A stretch of 30,637 nt of DNA from Rikenellaceae bacterium (lineage in GTDB: Bacteria > Bacteroidota > Bacteroidia > Bacteroidales > UBA932), in NCBI GenBank assembly GCA_900767405.1, contig CAAFZB010000057.1:1-30637 (forward strand), in the 5' to 3' direction. Below, one piece after another: positions 7,153-15,474 of the stretch (position 1 is its first letter; each line of letters opens with the position of its first letter). Both the position numbers and the translations under genes were made by a program. Under the pieces are notes generated by a model, which saw only the letters and a program-made list of their open reading frames with translations, made no database searches and was not told where the DNA came from.

Positions 7153-8004
7153 ATGACCAACGAACTAAAAGAAAAACTGCTGTCTATCAGGCACGTTGCC
7201 CTGGATATGGACGGCACCATATATCTTTCGGACACCATTTTCCCCTTCACGTTGGACTTCCTGTCCCGCCTCAAGGCAATGGGCATCACCTACTCCTTCC
7301 TCACCAACAATCCCACCAAATCGCTCTCCGACTATCTTGCCAAGCTAAAGCGGATGGGAATAGATGCCAGCCCGGAGCAGATGTACACCACCACCATCGC
7401 GATGATTGACTATATAAGGTCGCATTATCCATCGGCACGAAAACTTTTCGTGCTGGGAACCCCCTCGATGACGGCGATGATGCAGGAGGCAGGTTTCGAG
7501 ATAACCTCGGACAGTGCCTCGGACCGGCCCGACATTGTGATTGGTTCGTTCGATATGACGCTGACCTACTCCCGTCTCTGCAGGGCGGCCTGGTGGGTTT
7601 CGCAGGGCCTTCCGTACCTTGCCACCAACCCCGACCGCGTATGCCCTACCGACCAGCCTACCGTCCTGGTGGACTGCGGAAGTATCTGCAAATGCATAGA
7701 GCACGCTACCGGGCGGCAGCCGGACGTAACTCTGGGCAAGCCCGATCCCAATATGCTTTCGGGCATTAGGGAGCGGATGGGCCTGTCGGCCGACCAAATC
7801 GCTATGGTAGGTGACAGGATTTATACCGATATCGAGATGGCTCACAGAGCCGGTGCGTTCGGAGTCCTGGTGCTTAGCGGAGAAACCACCCTGGAGGCAG
7901 CTCAGGCCGCACCCAAGCAGCCTTCGCTTATCTGCCGCGACATCTCTCACTTCGCCGACCTTCTCGAAGAAGCGCGGCGGGATTGCGGGTCAGGCCCGCA
8001 ATGA
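7153..8004 (+). CDS. HAD-superfamily hydrolase, NagD/subclass IIA type (sugar-phosphate or nucleotide phosphatase)
   Basis: A 283-residue phosphatase. Motif I is DMDGT (18-22, nucleophile Asp18 and acid/base Asp20). Motif II is FLTNNPTKS with Thr51. Motif III is Lys196 in LGKPDP, and motif IV is GDRIYTDIEMA with Asp221 and Asp226. The long region between motifs II and III and the GKPxP sequence are typical of the C2-cap NagD/AraL/PGP-like group. These hydrolyse small phosphate esters in the cytoplasm; the substrate cannot be assigned. The last residues, about 277-283 (R-D-C-G-S-G-P-Q), are encoded by a palindromic repeat that also supplies the TGA stop, so the native C-terminus has probably been replaced. 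A terminator follows at 8066. Confidence 0.88.
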   Translation: MTNELKEKLLSIRHVALDMDGTIYLSDTIFPFTLDFLSRLKAMGITYSFLTNNPTKSLSDYLAKLKRMGIDASPEQMYTTTIAMIDYIRSHYPSARKLFVLGTPSMTAMMQEAGFEITSDSASDRPDIVIGSFDMTLTYSRLCRAAWWVSQGLPYLATNPDRVCPTDQPTVLVDCGSICKCIEHATGRQPDVTLGKPDPNMLSGIRERMGLSADQIAMVGDRIYTDIEMAHRAGAFGVLVLSGETTLEAAQAAPKQPSLICRDISHFADLLEEARRDCGSGPQ

Positions 8005-8035
8005 CAAGGAAGGCCCGCAATGACAGAGGAGCCCG
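7978..8035. repeat. GTCAT-type palindrome overlapping the 3' end of the HAD gene
   Basis: A complete inverted copy (stem TGCGGG/CCCGCA around TCAGG, ending in ATGAC) covers 7978-8005 and runs through the HAD stop codon. It is followed by a half copy, GGCCCGCAATGAC (to 8024), and a degenerate fragment, GCCCGCAACGGC. Confidence 0.85.
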
Positions 8036-8065
8036 CAACGGCAAAGACGGGCCGGTTTATAAGGT

Positions 8066-8100
8066 AAGCCCCGGACGAGTAATCGTGCCGGGGCTTTTTT
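8066..8100 (+). terminator. Intrinsic terminator downstream of the HAD gene
   Basis: AAGCCCCGG (8066-8074) pairs with CCGGGGCTT (8088-8096). An inner ACGA/TCGT extension and six Ts (8095-8100) complete it. On the minus strand, where the dcw operon ends at truB (8120), the same hairpin lacks a U-tract after the stem and would be a weak terminator. Confidence 0.85.
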
Positions 8101-8119
8101 GGAATTGCGTATCAATAAT

Positions 8120-9022
8120 CTAATCTAGAAGCCCCAGGGCTTCGTCGATGGTTATTGCCTGTTCAATTGTGAAGCCGCCGTTTTCGATGCGGCGCAGGGA
8201 GCTTAGGAAAGCTCCGCTGCCAAGGGCTTCGCCAAGGTCTCTTGCGAGTGCGCGTATGTACGTTCCTTTGCTGCAGCGGACTTCCAGCATAGCCGTAGGC
8301 AGGCGGTATCCGCCGATGGGGGCAACGTTGATTCTCCCGGACGCGCCGCCCGAAGCTGGCGCAGAGGACCCTAAGCACCCGCGCTTGATAGCGGGAGGGG
8401 CCCACGCAGTGGGAGGGATGAGCGGCAGCGAAGGCCCGGATGCGTCAGCCTCCGGCGGCGTATCCAGCCAATCGGCAACCTTCAGCTCATAGATATTGAT
8501 TCTGTTGGTCCGAAGCAGCTGTGCGGCGCTGTGGTCAAACTCCACTCCGTCGCGGCGGGCCTGTCTGAGCAGCTTGCGCGCAGTCTCATAGGCGCGGACC
8601 CCATCTACAGACTTTGCGCTGAAGATAGGCGCCACCTGATCCTGTTCCCCTGTAAAAGACGGCAGCACCGCCTTAAGGGTTTCCAGTGAAACACCGTCCA
8701 AAGGACACACCTTGTCAATGTCCTTCTCACGGTCGAAAGACGGGGTCGTAGCACCAAAGCTGACACCCGCCATATATGTCTTGGGACTTGCCTGCAGCTT
8801 CTCCGCCTCCTTGGTGGCGGCCCCGATGCAGACCAGAAGGATGCCCGTAGCAAGGGGATCCAGCGTGCCGGCGTGCCCCACCTTGAGGTTGCTCTTCCCA
8901 AAGTGACGCTTTGCGGCATACTTGACCTTGCGAACGACATCGGCCGACGTCCAGCGATACGGCTTGTCAATCGCAAGAATTATCCCCTGCGGATAATCCT
9001 CGATGTCGTGAGAGAAACTCAT
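8120..9022 (-). CDS. truB: tRNA pseudouridine(55) synthase, with an internal in-frame insertion
   Basis: A 300-residue protein that makes pseudouridine 55 in the tRNA T-loop. The catalytic motif is GHAGTLDPLATG, with Asp55. KTYMAGVSFGATTPSFD, FTGEQDQVAPIFSAKSVDG and RCSKGTYIRALARDLGEALGSGAFL are standard TruB segments. Between INIYELKVADWLD and LEVRCSKGTYIR lies a proline-, glycine- and alanine-rich stretch of about 50 residues (188-242), where related proteins have only a short strand and loop. Its DNA is packed with palindromes (8344-8460). The ATG at 9022 overlaps the gltX stop codon (ATGA); upstream in-frame ATGs lie inside gltX and are rejected. It is the last gene of the dcw operon. Confidence 0.93.
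   Translation of the reverse strand: MSFSHDIEDYPQGIILAIDKPYRWTSADVVRKVKYAAKRHFGKSNLKVGHAGTLDPLATGILLVCIGAATKEAEKLQASPKTYMAGVSFGATTPSFDREKDIDKVCPLDGVSLETLKAVLPSFTGEQDQVAPIFSAKSVDGVRAYETARKLLRQARRDGVEFDHSAAQLLRTNRINIYELKVADWLDTPPEADASGPSLPLIPPTAWAPPAIKRGCLGSSAPASGGASGRINVAPIGGYRLPTAMLEVRCSKGTYIRALARDLGEALGSGAFLSSLRRIENGGFTIEQAITIDEALGLLD
8344..8460. mobile_element. Palindrome-rich in-frame insertion inside truB
   Basis: About 117 bp (39 codons) bounded by CGCCGCC (8344-8350) and its inverted copy GGCGGCG (8454-8460). Inside are two perfect small hairpins: CCCGC/GCGGG (8378-8382 and 8391-8395), whose loop contains CTTGA, and CCCAC/GTGGG (8401-8405 and 8409-8413). The encoded peptide is Pro/Ala/Gly-rich and unlike the rest of TruB. 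The boundaries are my estimate. The type 'mobile element' is inference by analogy with palindromic elements known to insert into coding sequences, such as the Rickettsia palindromic elements. Confidence 0.55.
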
Positions 9023-10539
9023 CTGGGGAGTTTTGCCAACGCTTTGTCCCAACGGTTTGCCACCTCTTCGGGGCCTATGAACCTTATGATATCGCCAATG
9101 CCGAGCCCGCTGCCGCTGCCGCTCAGAACCAGACGGATGCAGTTCATAATCTTGCCCATAGGCAGCTGCCGGCTGCGAATCCATTCCTCCAGCTCTTCAC
9201 CGGTAGCGCACTGCTTGCAGGCCTGCAGTGCAGGTTCGACGTTCTCGCTCTTCCAGAACTTGGCGACGTCTTTCTCGCTGTATTCTTCGGGAGCCTGGAA
9301 AAGATACCAGGCAATATCCCAGAAATCGCTTACGAAGGTAGCCCTTTCCTTGATGAGAGCCACAATGTCACGAATTTTCCCGTCAGACGCTTCCACACCC
9401 TTTTCTTTAAGCATAGGCTTCCAGATGGCGGCCAGTTCCCCGTTGTCCATCATCCTCAGATACTCCTTGTTGAACCACTTCGCCTTTTCGGGGTTGAACT
9501 TCGCGCCGGACTTGATTACCTTCTCTACCGAGAACGCCTTCACCAGTTCGTCCAGAGAGAAAATCTCCTGCTCGGTACCGGGATTCCACCCCAGCAGAGC
9601 CAGCATATTTATGAAAGCCTGGGGGAAATATCCGTCCTCACGGTATCCGTGGGAAACCTCACCCTCGGGACTCGTCCATTTCATAGGGAAAACCGGGAAT
9701 CCCAGCTTGTCACCGTCCCTCTTGGAGAGCTTGCCGTTGCCCACCGGCTTGAGCAGTAGGGAAAGGTGGGCGAATCTCGGTCTTTCCCAACCGAAAGCCT
9801 CATAAAGAAGGTAGTGCAAGGGGAGCGACGGCAGCCATTCTTCTCCGCGTATGACCTCGGTAATCTCCATAAGATGGTCGTCCACTATATTGGCGAGATG
9901 ATAGGTGGGCAGCTCGTCGGCCCTCTTCCAAAGAACCTTGTCGTCCAAAGTCGAGGAATTCACTTCTATGTGTCCGCGAATAAGGTCATCCATCTTCACA
10001 ATCCGATTCTCGGGCATCTTGAACCTGACCGTCCAACCGGTACTTTCCTTTAGGCGGATGGCACATTCTTCCTCGCTCATATTAAGGGAATTGCACAGAC
10101 GTCCGCGGGTGCTCCAGTTGTAAATGAAGGTTTCTCCCCGGGATTCGGCATCGGCCCTCTCCTTCTCCAGCGACTCGGATGAGTCAAAGGCGTAGTAGGC
10201 CCATCCGGCAGCAACCAGCTGCTCGGCGTACTGACGGTAAATCGCGCGCCTTTCGCTCTGACGGTAGGGAGCGTGAGGATGCTTCTCGCTCTTGACGCTT
10301 ACCACATTTCCCTGCTCGTCAACGCCCTCGTCGGGATATATCCCGCACCAGCGCAGCGACTCTATTATGTATTTCTCGGCCCCGGGTACAAAGCGGTGCG
10401 AGTCCGTATCTTCGATCCTGAGCACGAAATCTCCACCGTTCTGCTTGGCAAAAAGGTAGTTGTACAACGCTGTGCGCACTCCTCCCATATGGAGAGGCCC
10501 GGTAGGGGAAGGAGCGAATCTTACTCTTGTCCTTTTCAT
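9019..10539 (-). CDS. gltX: Glutamyl-tRNA synthetase
   Basis: A 506-residue class I synthetase that charges tRNA-Glu. The ATP-binding HIGH signature appears as HMGG (17-20) in FAPSPTGPLHMGG, and the KMSKS loop is KLSKR (270-274) in GNGKLSKRDGDKLG. IEDTD (42-46), WTVRFKMP and VIRGEEWLPSLPLHYLLY belong to the GlxRS catalytic fold, and the all-helical anticodon-binding part follows from about 330. Length is normal for Bacteroidota. The ATG overlaps the ftsZ stop by one base (TAATG), and the stop overlaps the truB start (ATGA), so it is translated as part of the division operon. Confidence 0.96.
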   Translation of the reverse strand: MKRTRVRFAPSPTGPLHMGGVRTALYNYLFAKQNGGDFVLRIEDTDSHRFVPGAEKYIIESLRWCGIYPDEGVDEQGNVVSVKSEKHPHAPYRQSERRAIYRQYAEQLVAAGWAYYAFDSSESLEKERADAESRGETFIYNWSTRGRLCNSLNMSEEECAIRLKESTGWTVRFKMPENRIVKMDDLIRGHIEVNSSTLDDKVLWKRADELPTYHLANIVDDHLMEITEVIRGEEWLPSLPLHYLLYEAFGWERPRFAHLSLLLKPVGNGKLSKRDGDKLGFPVFPMKWTSPEGEVSHGYREDGYFPQAFINMLALLGWNPGTEQEIFSLDELVKAFSVEKVIKSGAKFNPEKAKWFNKEYLRMMDNGELAAIWKPMLKEKGVEASDGKIRDIVALIKERATFVSDFWDIAWYLFQAPEEYSEKDVAKFWKSENVEPALQACKQCATGEELEEWIRSRQLPMGKIMNCIRLVLSGSGSGLGIGDIIRFIGPEEVANRWDKALAKLPR

Positions 10540-11777
10540 TATTTCTGAATTCTTCTTATTGCAGGTGTGTTTTCCAGATCCGACAGGTCCTGTCCCTCGC
10601 GGACGAGCAGCTTGGGACTCATATCGGGATCGAAATGGAAGGTGCGGGAATTCTCCTTGATATTGAATCCTATATGCCTTTCCTCCTGAATGTCCTCAAG
10701 GTCTGCCGATGCCACGATATTGGAATCTTCAAAAACGAACTCCCTGTCGATTACTATAAGATTTCCCTTCTTTACGTCGGGGCCAAGCAGTTTGTTGAAC
10801 TTGTAGCCTGTAGCTATCGCGGTAATGCGTATCGTGTCGTCGGCCTCGGGACTGTCGTTGTAGATAAGACCGCGCTTGAAGTTGTTGGCTCCTCCGGTGT
10901 AGTCATCGATAAGGCTGTTCAGATGGTTCATCTCGTCCATCTTGATACCTTTTTCACTGCTGGCTACCGTAATGTTAATGAGGACATTCTTCGCAGTCTT
11001 AAGGTCGAAGTCGTTGAGCAGGGGAGACTCGAAGGCGCTCTTTACCGCATCTTCTATCCTCTTCTTGCCGTGTCCCTCGCCAATGCCCATAAGCGCCATT
11101 CCGCTGTTGCGCATCATAGTCTTCACATCCTCGAAGTCGACGTTGATATAGCCTTCCTTCTTGATGATTTCCACAATGCTTCGCACAGCCGTGGTAATGA
11201 CCTCGTCGGCTCTTGGCAGAGCCTCGTGGATTAGCAGGTCTCCATATACTGCGTAAAGCTTCTGGTTGTTGATGATAAGCAGGCTGTCTACGTTGAGCTC
11301 AAGCTCGTGTATGCCGTCGATAGCCCTTTCCAGAGCCTTGTCACCGTCGGTCTTGAACGGGAGCGTGACGACCGCCACCGTAAGTATCCCGCGCTCTTTT
11401 GCCATCTTGGCTATCACGGGAGCGGCTCCGGTACCTGTGCCGCCACCCATACCTGCGGTGATGAACAGCATCTTTGTATCGTCATCCATAGCCACGCGCG
11501 CAATTTCGTCCTGAGCCTCGATAGCGGCGTTACGACCCTTTGCTGGGTCTGTACCTGCGCCGAGACCCAATCCCATTTGTATCTTCACCGGAACGGGGCT
11601 CTTTGCCAAAGCCTGGGAGTCCGTGTTGCACACGATGAAACTGCAGCCTTCGATTTTCTGCCTGAACATATTGTTGACCGCGTTGCATCCGCCTCCGCCA
11701 ACACCGATAACTTTAATTATCGAATCTGATTTCACCCAGCTTGCAGGGGTGATATTGGGTATAAGTTCTTCTTCCAT
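10539..11777 (-). CDS. ftsZ: Cell division GTPase FtsZ
   Basis: A 412-residue tubulin homologue that polymerises into the Z-ring. The nucleotide-binding IGVGGGGCNAVNNM (24-37) and the tubulin signature GGGTGTGAAP (111-120) are intact. The T7-type synergy loop is NVDFEDVKTMMRNSGMALMGIGEG. The linker is short, and the C-terminal conserved peptide, about DLENTPAIRRIQK, is a recognisable form of the D-x-P-x-x-x-R tail that binds FtsA. It begins 3 nt after the ftsA stop and is followed by gltX with a one-base overlap. Confidence 0.97.
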   Translation of the reverse strand: MEEELIPNITPASWVKSDSIIKVIGVGGGGCNAVNNMFRQKIEGCSFIVCNTDSQALAKSPVPVKIQMGLGLGAGTDPAKGRNAAIEAQDEIARVAMDDDTKMLFITAGMGGGTGTGAAPVIAKMAKERGILTVAVVTLPFKTDGDKALERAIDGIHELELNVDSLLIINNQKLYAVYGDLLIHEALPRADEVITTAVRSIVEIIKKEGYINVDFEDVKTMMRNSGMALMGIGEGHGKKRIEDAVKSAFESPLLNDFDLKTAKNVLINITVASSEKGIKMDEMNHLNSLIDDYTGGANNFKRGLIYNDSPEADDTIRITAIATGYKFNKLLGPDVKKGNLIVIDREFVFEDSNIVASADLEDIQEERHIGFNIKENSRTFHFDPDMSPKLLVREGQDLSDLENTPAIRRIQK

Positions 11778-11780
11778 AGC

Positions 11781-13331
11781 TTATCTCATTTCATCGTATA
11801 ACTTTCCAATGAAAGTCTTGTCCATAAAATTTTCTACTTTGTCGACAATCTTCGTCCCCCAGCTGGGCTTGGCTGCAGACGAGTTCTTCCTGCGCTTGCG
11901 CTCCTCTTCCTCGTCGGGACGTGAGGGAGACTTCTCAACGTTCATAACCGGGGTAAACTCGGGTTCCGGTTCATCGGAGCTTACCGAAGGATTCCAGCTC
12001 CACCGCTTGTCTTCTTCGGTGCTGTCCTCCACGACATTCTCGGGAACGCCGTTCGCACTTTCGTAGTCTGTCGGCTTTATTGTGGCAGTCTCCTCTTTCT
12101 TAGGTTTGCTGAATACGGTTCTAAGAGCCTCTTCTCCGGTGGTGTCGAGGCAGTTCAGATGAGGGTCTTCACGAGCTACCATAAGCATTGCAACAGAAGC
12201 CAGGGAAGAAGTCGTGCCGAATCCCGGACATTCCACGTTGGAGAAACTCTTTACGTGAGGGTATCCGACTCTTACCGAATAGCCGCTCTCTTCCTTGATT
12301 ATGTTGGCGCAGTTGATAAGGTTTGCACCGCCTCCGCTTATTACAAGCCCGGCGCGGAGCCTGTCGGCATAACCGCTTTCCTGAATCAGGAAGAAGATAG
12401 CCTGCATTATCTCGTGCACCCTCGACGTGATAATCTCTGAAAGATATTTTACGGGGAGCTTGTAAGTGGTTCCCATTTCCTCGTTTACTATCATAAGCGT
12501 CTTTTCAGACAGAGAAGGGAGTTTTTCGGGCATGCAGGCGCCGAACGAACGCTTGATGCTTTCGGCCAGGCTGCTCTTTATGTTGCACTCCATCTTTATG
12601 TCAGACGTTATAGAATTGCCGCCGAAGGGAATCGAAGAGTAGTACCTCAGGATATTGTTCTGGAATATGCTTATCGAGGTGACGCCGGCTCCAATTTCTA
12701 CCAGGCCCACACCGTTCTCCATCTCGCCTTCGGTAAGGACTGCACGTCCGCAGATTTCGGGAAGGAAGTATTTGCGGGCAACGCCCACTTCCAGCATATT
12801 GGTCATATTGTAGATGTTGTCCACGGCCCTCTTGGCGCCCACGAAAATCTTGAAGTTGCCTTCCAGTTTCTCGCTGGGAACACCAACGATGTCCTCTTCG
12901 CTGGCGTTGATTACGTCATCGGTACTGAAAGACTGGGCAATGGCGCCGTAAATCTCTTCACGGCCGCTGTCCGACAGGGGGTAATTGTCCAGAGTGATGT
13001 TCTTCAGGGCGTTCACCTCTTCCTGGAGAATGCAACTGTAAGGCTCGGAACGAGGTATGCTGGCAGGTGCGTTCTCCTGCCTTACCGAACCTCTCGGCAT
13101 AGCCGTAACAATTTGCATAATCTTGATTCCAAGGCTCTTTTCTGCAAGCCTTATGCTTTCGCGAAGCTTGCCCGCGGCCTTCAGCGGGTTAAAGATGCTG
13201 CCATAACGGATGCCTTCCGAGGGAGTCTCATTGTAATAGATAACCTCGGTGTTCTCTCCGTTTACGCGAGCTACCGTCAGGGCTATCTTAGACGTGCCCA
13301 AGTCTGCGGTTGCAATGTATCTCTCTTCCAT
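11781..13331 (-). CDS. ftsA: Cell division protein FtsA (actin-like)
   Basis: A 516-residue actin-fold ATPase that tethers FtsZ to the membrane. The phosphate-1 loop is ADLGTSKIALTV (9-20), phosphate 2 lies at LVEIGAGVTSISIF, and the adenosine loop is LVISGGGANL. The SHS2 (1C) domain sits after residue 80. After about residue 400 comes a disordered Glu/Pro/Ser-rich linker with a basic patch (EEERKRRKNSS), then the amphipathic helix VDKVENFMDKTFIGKLYDEM at the end as membrane-targeting sequence. The long linker makes it larger than E. coli FtsA (about 420 residues), as is common in Bacteroidota. Gaps: 9 nt after ftsQ, 3 nt before ftsZ. Confidence 0.96.
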   Translation of the reverse strand: MEERYIATADLGTSKIALTVARVNGENTEVIYYNETPSEGIRYGSIFNPLKAAGKLRESIRLAEKSLGIKIMQIVTAMPRGSVRQENAPASIPRSEPYSCILQEEVNALKNITLDNYPLSDSGREEIYGAIAQSFSTDDVINASEEDIVGVPSEKLEGNFKIFVGAKRAVDNIYNMTNMLEVGVARKYFLPEICGRAVLTEGEMENGVGLVEIGAGVTSISIFQNNILRYYSSIPFGGNSITSDIKMECNIKSSLAESIKRSFGACMPEKLPSLSEKTLMIVNEEMGTTYKLPVKYLSEIITSRVHEIMQAIFFLIQESGYADRLRAGLVISGGGANLINCANIIKEESGYSVRVGYPHVKSFSNVECPGFGTTSSLASVAMLMVAREDPHLNCLDTTGEEALRTVFSKPKKEETATIKPTDYESANGVPENVVEDSTEEDKRWSWNPSVSSDEPEPEFTPVMNVEKSPSRPDEEEERKRRKNSSAAKPSWGTKIVDKVENFMDKTFIGKLYDEMR

Positions 13332-13340
13332 ATCTAAAGT

Positions 13341-14108
13341 TTATTGTCTGCAAATAATCTGTCCTTTGTATCTGACGTCCACGCTGCTGTAGTATCCCTT
13401 TTCTTTCGAGGGCTTTATGTGGGTGTAATATTTCTCTATCCTGGCAAATTTGTCGGCCGCATTCTGCGGGCCCCCGAAATAGAATTTCTCGTTGCCTGTC
13501 CGGGGGATGAGGATTATCTCATTTTCATTCACCACTCTTATCTGGCTTATGTTGTCCTCCCATAATCCTCCCTTCATCACCTCTACCATCTCGAGCACGT
13601 CATCGACCCACAGCCGGTCTTCCGGAGTCTTGGCTTCTCCCTTGTATCCGTCTCCTATTTCAATCGGCAGATTGCCGTCCAGTATGGGAACGCTTGCGGT
13701 ATAATTGCTCTGAAGCGGGAAAATGCACCCCGTCTTGTCCAGATAGAAGCCTTTGTCTCCCATCTGGAAGCGTACTACCGGATTACGCTGGGTCACGCTC
13801 ACGTGAACCGAATTGTCACTTCCCATCCACACCTGGCTTTTAAGCACAGCGCTGTGGGCGTCGATGAGTTCCTCAATCTGATCGAGGTCGATTTCGCAAG
13901 CCTTCATCCCCGCAGGGTCTCCGTATTTGGATAGTATGAGGTCCGACACCTCCGTATCTTCGACAAAGCGGTAATCCTTGCTCACGTTTACGTACAGGCC
14001 TCCGCAATCCTTGGTCCTGTAATCGCGTCCGGCCATAACGTAACAGGCCACGATAAGAGCGGCAAGGATAACGCAGAGAATAGCCATAAGGATGTCGGAA
14101 ACTTTCAT
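13341..14108 (-). CDS. ftsQ: Cell division protein FtsQ/DivIB-like
   Basis: A 255-residue bitopic membrane protein: short cytoplasmic end, one transmembrane helix (about 5-26, ILMAILCVILAALIVACYVMA), then a periplasmic region with a POTRA-like part (about 37-105, including LDQIEELIDAHSAVLKSQVW) and a beta domain. A conserved-looking segment, VTQRNPVVRFQMGDKGFYLDKTGCIFPL, matches the FtsQ/DivIB pattern (V-x-E-R-x-P-x-A ... Y-x-D-x-x-G). FtsQ recruits FtsL and other divisome members. Sequence conservation in this family is low, so the call rests on topology, this segment and position between murC and ftsA. Confidence 0.9.
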   Translation of the reverse strand: MKVSDILMAILCVILAALIVACYVMAGRDYRTKDCGGLYVNVSKDYRFVEDTEVSDLILSKYGDPAGMKACEIDLDQIEELIDAHSAVLKSQVWMGSDNSVHVSVTQRNPVVRFQMGDKGFYLDKTGCIFPLQSNYTASVPILDGNLPIEIGDGYKGEAKTPEDRLWVDDVLEMVEVMKGGLWEDNISQIRVVNENEIILIPRTGNEKFYFGGPQNAADKFARIEKYYTHIKPSKEKGYYSSVDVRYKGQIICRQ

Positions 14109-14110
14109 AA

Positions 14111-15469
14111 CTACCTGCTTTCCATCATTTTTGTAATAGGTTCGACAAATCTGTCTATGTTTCCGGCCCCAAAGGTGACCAGAACCTCAATATCTTCTTT
14201 CTCCAGGGTGTCCATCAGCTCTTCCTTCCTAATGAGCACCTTCTCCGAGGCGGTCACGTCCTTGAAAATGATCTCGGAGGTCACGCCCGGAATCGGCTCC
14301 TCCCTGGCGGGATAGATGTCCAGAAGAATAAGTTTGTCCACTGCACTCAGCGCTTTTGCGAATTCCGGAGCGAAGTCCCTCGTGCGGGTGTAAAGATGAG
14401 GCTGGAATACAGCGGTAATCTTTTTCCCGGGGAAAATCTCCTTGAGCGAGGAAATCGTGGTGGCCAGTTCGGCCGGATGGTGGGCGTAGTCGTCTATATA
14501 GACGCGTCCGTCCCTGTTGAATCTCTCATCCAGGCGGCGGCAGGCGCCCCGATAATTTTCAATGGCCTTCCTTATAACCTGAGCGTCAACTCCATAGCAC
14601 AGGCAGATGGCTGCGGCCGCAATGCTGTTCTCTACGTTAACCCAGCCCAGGGTACCTACCTTGATGTTCTCCAGAACCCCGCCGGGGCGTGCGAGATCGT
14701 AGGTATAATGCCCGTCGGCGTCGAGCCTGAGGTTCTTTGCGTAGAAGTCCGATTTCTCGTCGTCGAACGAGTAGGTATAAACCTTGGCGCTCAAGTCGCT
14801 GGCACTTATCGGCAAGCCCCTCTTGATAATGAGGGTCTCGCTCACCTGCGATGCAAATTCACGGAATGCATCCTGCATATTCGCAAGTGTCCCGTAAATG
14901 TCGAGATGGTCTGCGTCCATTGCGGTAATGGCCGCGATGCTGGGATGCAGCTGCAGGAAGGAACGGTCGAATTCATCGGCTTCCACCACCACTATGCTGC
15001 TCTTGCTCATAAGAAGGTTGGTCCCGTAATTCTTGGAAATGCCTCCCAGGAAAGCGGAACAGCCCTTTTGTGTGCCCTGAAGAATGTGGGCTACAAGAGT
15101 TGACGTAGTGGTCTTCCCGTGTGTTCCGGCAACTGCCAGACAGCTTTGTCCGCGGGTAATCTCTCCCAGGGCCTTGGATCTCTTGATGAGCTTGTAGCCT
15201 TGCTGTCTTACGTGCCGGAGTTCGCCGAGTGTCTCGGGAATTGCAGGAGTATAAATGACCAGAGTATTCTCTATGTCGGTGGGAATCAGTTCGGCACTGT
15301 CGGTATAATGAACCGCTATGCCTTCCTTCACCAGCTGCTTCGTAAGGGCGGATTCGGTATGGTCGTATCCGCTCACTTCGCAGCCCTGGAATTTGTAATA
15401 ACGCGCAATGGCGCTCATCCCGATTCCGCCTATGCCTATGAAATAAATGAATTTGTGATCAATTTTCAT
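14111..15469 (-). CDS. murC: UDP-N-acetylmuramate-L-alanine ligase
   Basis: A 452-residue cytoplasmic ligase that adds the first amino acid, L-Ala, to UDP-MurNAc. The N-terminal Rossmann motif is GIGGIGMSAIA (12-22), and the ATP P-loop is GTHGKTTTS (115-123) with Lys119. VVVEADEFDRSFLQLHP and the DAxHLDIYG segment are MurC hallmarks. YIDDYAHHPAELATTI provides the domain-3 substrate contacts. It begins 5 nt after the murG stop and ends 2 nt before ftsQ. Confidence 0.97.
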   Translation of the reverse strand: MKIDHKFIYFIGIGGIGMSAIARYYKFQGCEVSGYDHTESALTKQLVKEGIAVHYTDSAELIPTDIENTLVIYTPAIPETLGELRHVRQQGYKLIKRSKALGEITRGQSCLAVAGTHGKTTTSTLVAHILQGTQKGCSAFLGGISKNYGTNLLMSKSSIVVVEADEFDRSFLQLHPSIAAITAMDADHLDIYGTLANMQDAFREFASQVSETLIIKRGLPISASDLSAKVYTYSFDDEKSDFYAKNLRLDADGHYTYDLARPGGVLENIKVGTLGWVNVENSIAAAAICLCYGVDAQVIRKAIENYRGACRRLDERFNRDGRVYIDDYAHHPAELATTISSLKEIFPGKKITAVFQPHLYTRTRDFAPEFAKALSAVDKLILLDIYPAREEPIPGVTSEIIFKDVTASEKVLIRKEELMDTLEKEDIEVLVTFGAGNIDRFVEPITKMMESR

Positions 15470-15474
15470 ATAGC

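Noticed and set aside
9023..9184. Upstream extension of truB
   Set aside because: It lies inside gltX; the family N-terminus and the ATGA overlap fix the start at 9022.
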